Shown here: positions 63,747 to 64,000 of the stretch, piece after piece
How the letters are laid out: every line of letters starts with the position of its first letter
Position numbering within the stretch: the first letter of the stretch is position 1
Source: Aliirhizobium wenxiniae
GTDB lineage: Bacteria > Pseudomonadota > Alphaproteobacteria > Rhizobiales > Rhizobiaceae
Length of the DNA stretch: 64,000 nt
Direction of reading: 5' to 3'
NCBI RefSeq assembly: GCF_014201355.1
Contig: NZ_JACHEG010000003.1
Coordinates: 62,001-126,000, forward strand
Made by a program: the position numbers and the translations under genes
The notes under the pieces: model-generated
Told to the model about the DNA's origin: nothing
What the model saw: only the letters and a program-made list of their open reading frames with translations
The model's database searches: none

Positions 63747-64000
63747 ATGTCAAATCGAAACGCACAGATCGACCAGTTCCTCCTCCTCCATTCGGCGCGT
63801 GCGGACAAATGGCGCGAACTGACGACGATGGCAGATGCCTGGGCGAAACAGCAGGGTGACAGGTTGAAGCTGGAGGCAGTCTTGAGCGCCCTGGAGGCTG
63901 TGGAGGAATATCATGCCTATCCCGGGCCTCAGCTTCTTGCCGCACTGCGGGAAAGCATTGCGGCGAATGATGCCGGCGGTGCTGCGCGATTGGCCCGACG
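63747..64000 (+). CDS. Probable Orn/Lys/Arg-type decarboxylase, N-terminal part, cut by the window end
   Basis: The first 84 residues (MSNRNAQIDQFLLLHSARAD, then KWRELTTMADAWAKQQGDRL and YHAYPGPQLLAALRESIAAND) resemble the N-terminal region of large PLP ornithine/lysine/arginine decarboxylases of rhizobia, in which an AYPG motif precedes the binding domain. ATG 63747 has GGGAG upstream. It lies 148 bases after aspT. If correct, it adds a second proton-consuming decarboxylase to the AspD/AspT set. The rest of the gene is outside the window, so the call is provisional. Confidence 0.5.
   Translation, partial: MSNRNAQIDQFLLLHSARADKWRELTTMADAWAKQQGDRLKLEAVLSALEAVEEYHAYPGPQLLAALRESIAANDAGGAARLAR

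Noticed and set aside
61991-63808. 605-codon open frame on the minus strand
   Set aside because: It mirrors the AspT gene and shows the composition of a shadow frame.

Overview
The window looks like a replicon of a Rhizobiales/Rhizobiaceae bacterium (Agrobacterium/Rhizobium-like). The evidence is GC-rich coding sequence, many ABC and TRAP sugar importers under LacI/GntR control, a class III adenylate cyclase with TolB/TPR repeats, several DUF families common in that group, and short CTCCCCGT..ACGGGGAG intergenic palindromes. The high share of accessory catabolic and stress genes, with no housekeeping genes, ribosomal genes or tRNAs, suggests a chromid, megaplasmid or accessory chromosomal region. 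This placement is inferred from gene content only.

Layout. (1) 1-2010 is a graveyard of four decayed genes: an outer-membrane barrel-like protein, a porin tail, a CoA-transferase head and the C-terminal third of D-lactate dehydrogenase. (2) 2041-9328 is a sugar-acid module: DUF1537 kinase, RuBisCO-like protein with an intact active site, VOC protein, and a TRAP importer with a divergent LacI regulator. An IS5-type transposase remnant closes it (9354-9590). (3) 9796-23197 is an oligosaccharide module. It holds a LacI regulator with a candidate operator, GH105 unsaturated uronyl hydrolase, KduI, a large unclassified protein that may be a lyase, a complete ABC importer, an SsuD/SmoC-like flavin monooxygenase, a GntR regulator and a Gfo/Idh/MocA dehydrogenase. 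(4) 23386-30143 looks like a cyclic-nucleotide signalling neighbourhood: adenylate cyclase-TolB-TPR protein, YHS protein, ankyrin protein, cNMP-binding protein, and an ABC exporter whose nucleotide-binding motifs are all degenerate. (5) 30720-46000 is a redox/detoxification region: three aldo-keto reductases, an MFS pump with LysR, two exported hydrolases, a CMD-cupin fusion, a cytochrome P460-like protein with a membrane partner, a metallo-beta-lactamase-fold protein, an isochorismatase-like hydrolase with a GlxA-type regulator, and an alcohol dehydrogenase with LysR. (6) 46401-64000 is an envelope and acid-stress region. It holds aspartate 4-decarboxylase, an OmpA-like protein, a Cys-rich protein, a DUF900 lipoprotein, a TPR regulator, an HlyD adaptor with a small membrane partner, DUF3300/DUF2950, AI-2E-type permease, PPK2, the aspartate-alanine antiporter AspT, and the start of what looks like an Orn/Lys/Arg-type decarboxylase.

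How the genes fit together. Region 3 reads as import of a uronate-containing oligosaccharide, intracellular cleavage to an unsaturated uronate by GH105 (perhaps after a lyase step by the 826-residue protein) and isomerisation by KduI. The SsuD-like monooxygenase hints that a sulfonated or otherwise unusual sugar may be involved. Region 6 reads as proton-consuming amino-acid decarboxylation (AspD with AspT, perhaps a second decarboxylase) alongside envelope and polyphosphate functions. The most unusual single gene is the motif-dead ABC exporter at 27411-30143, encoded with a cNMP-binding protein.
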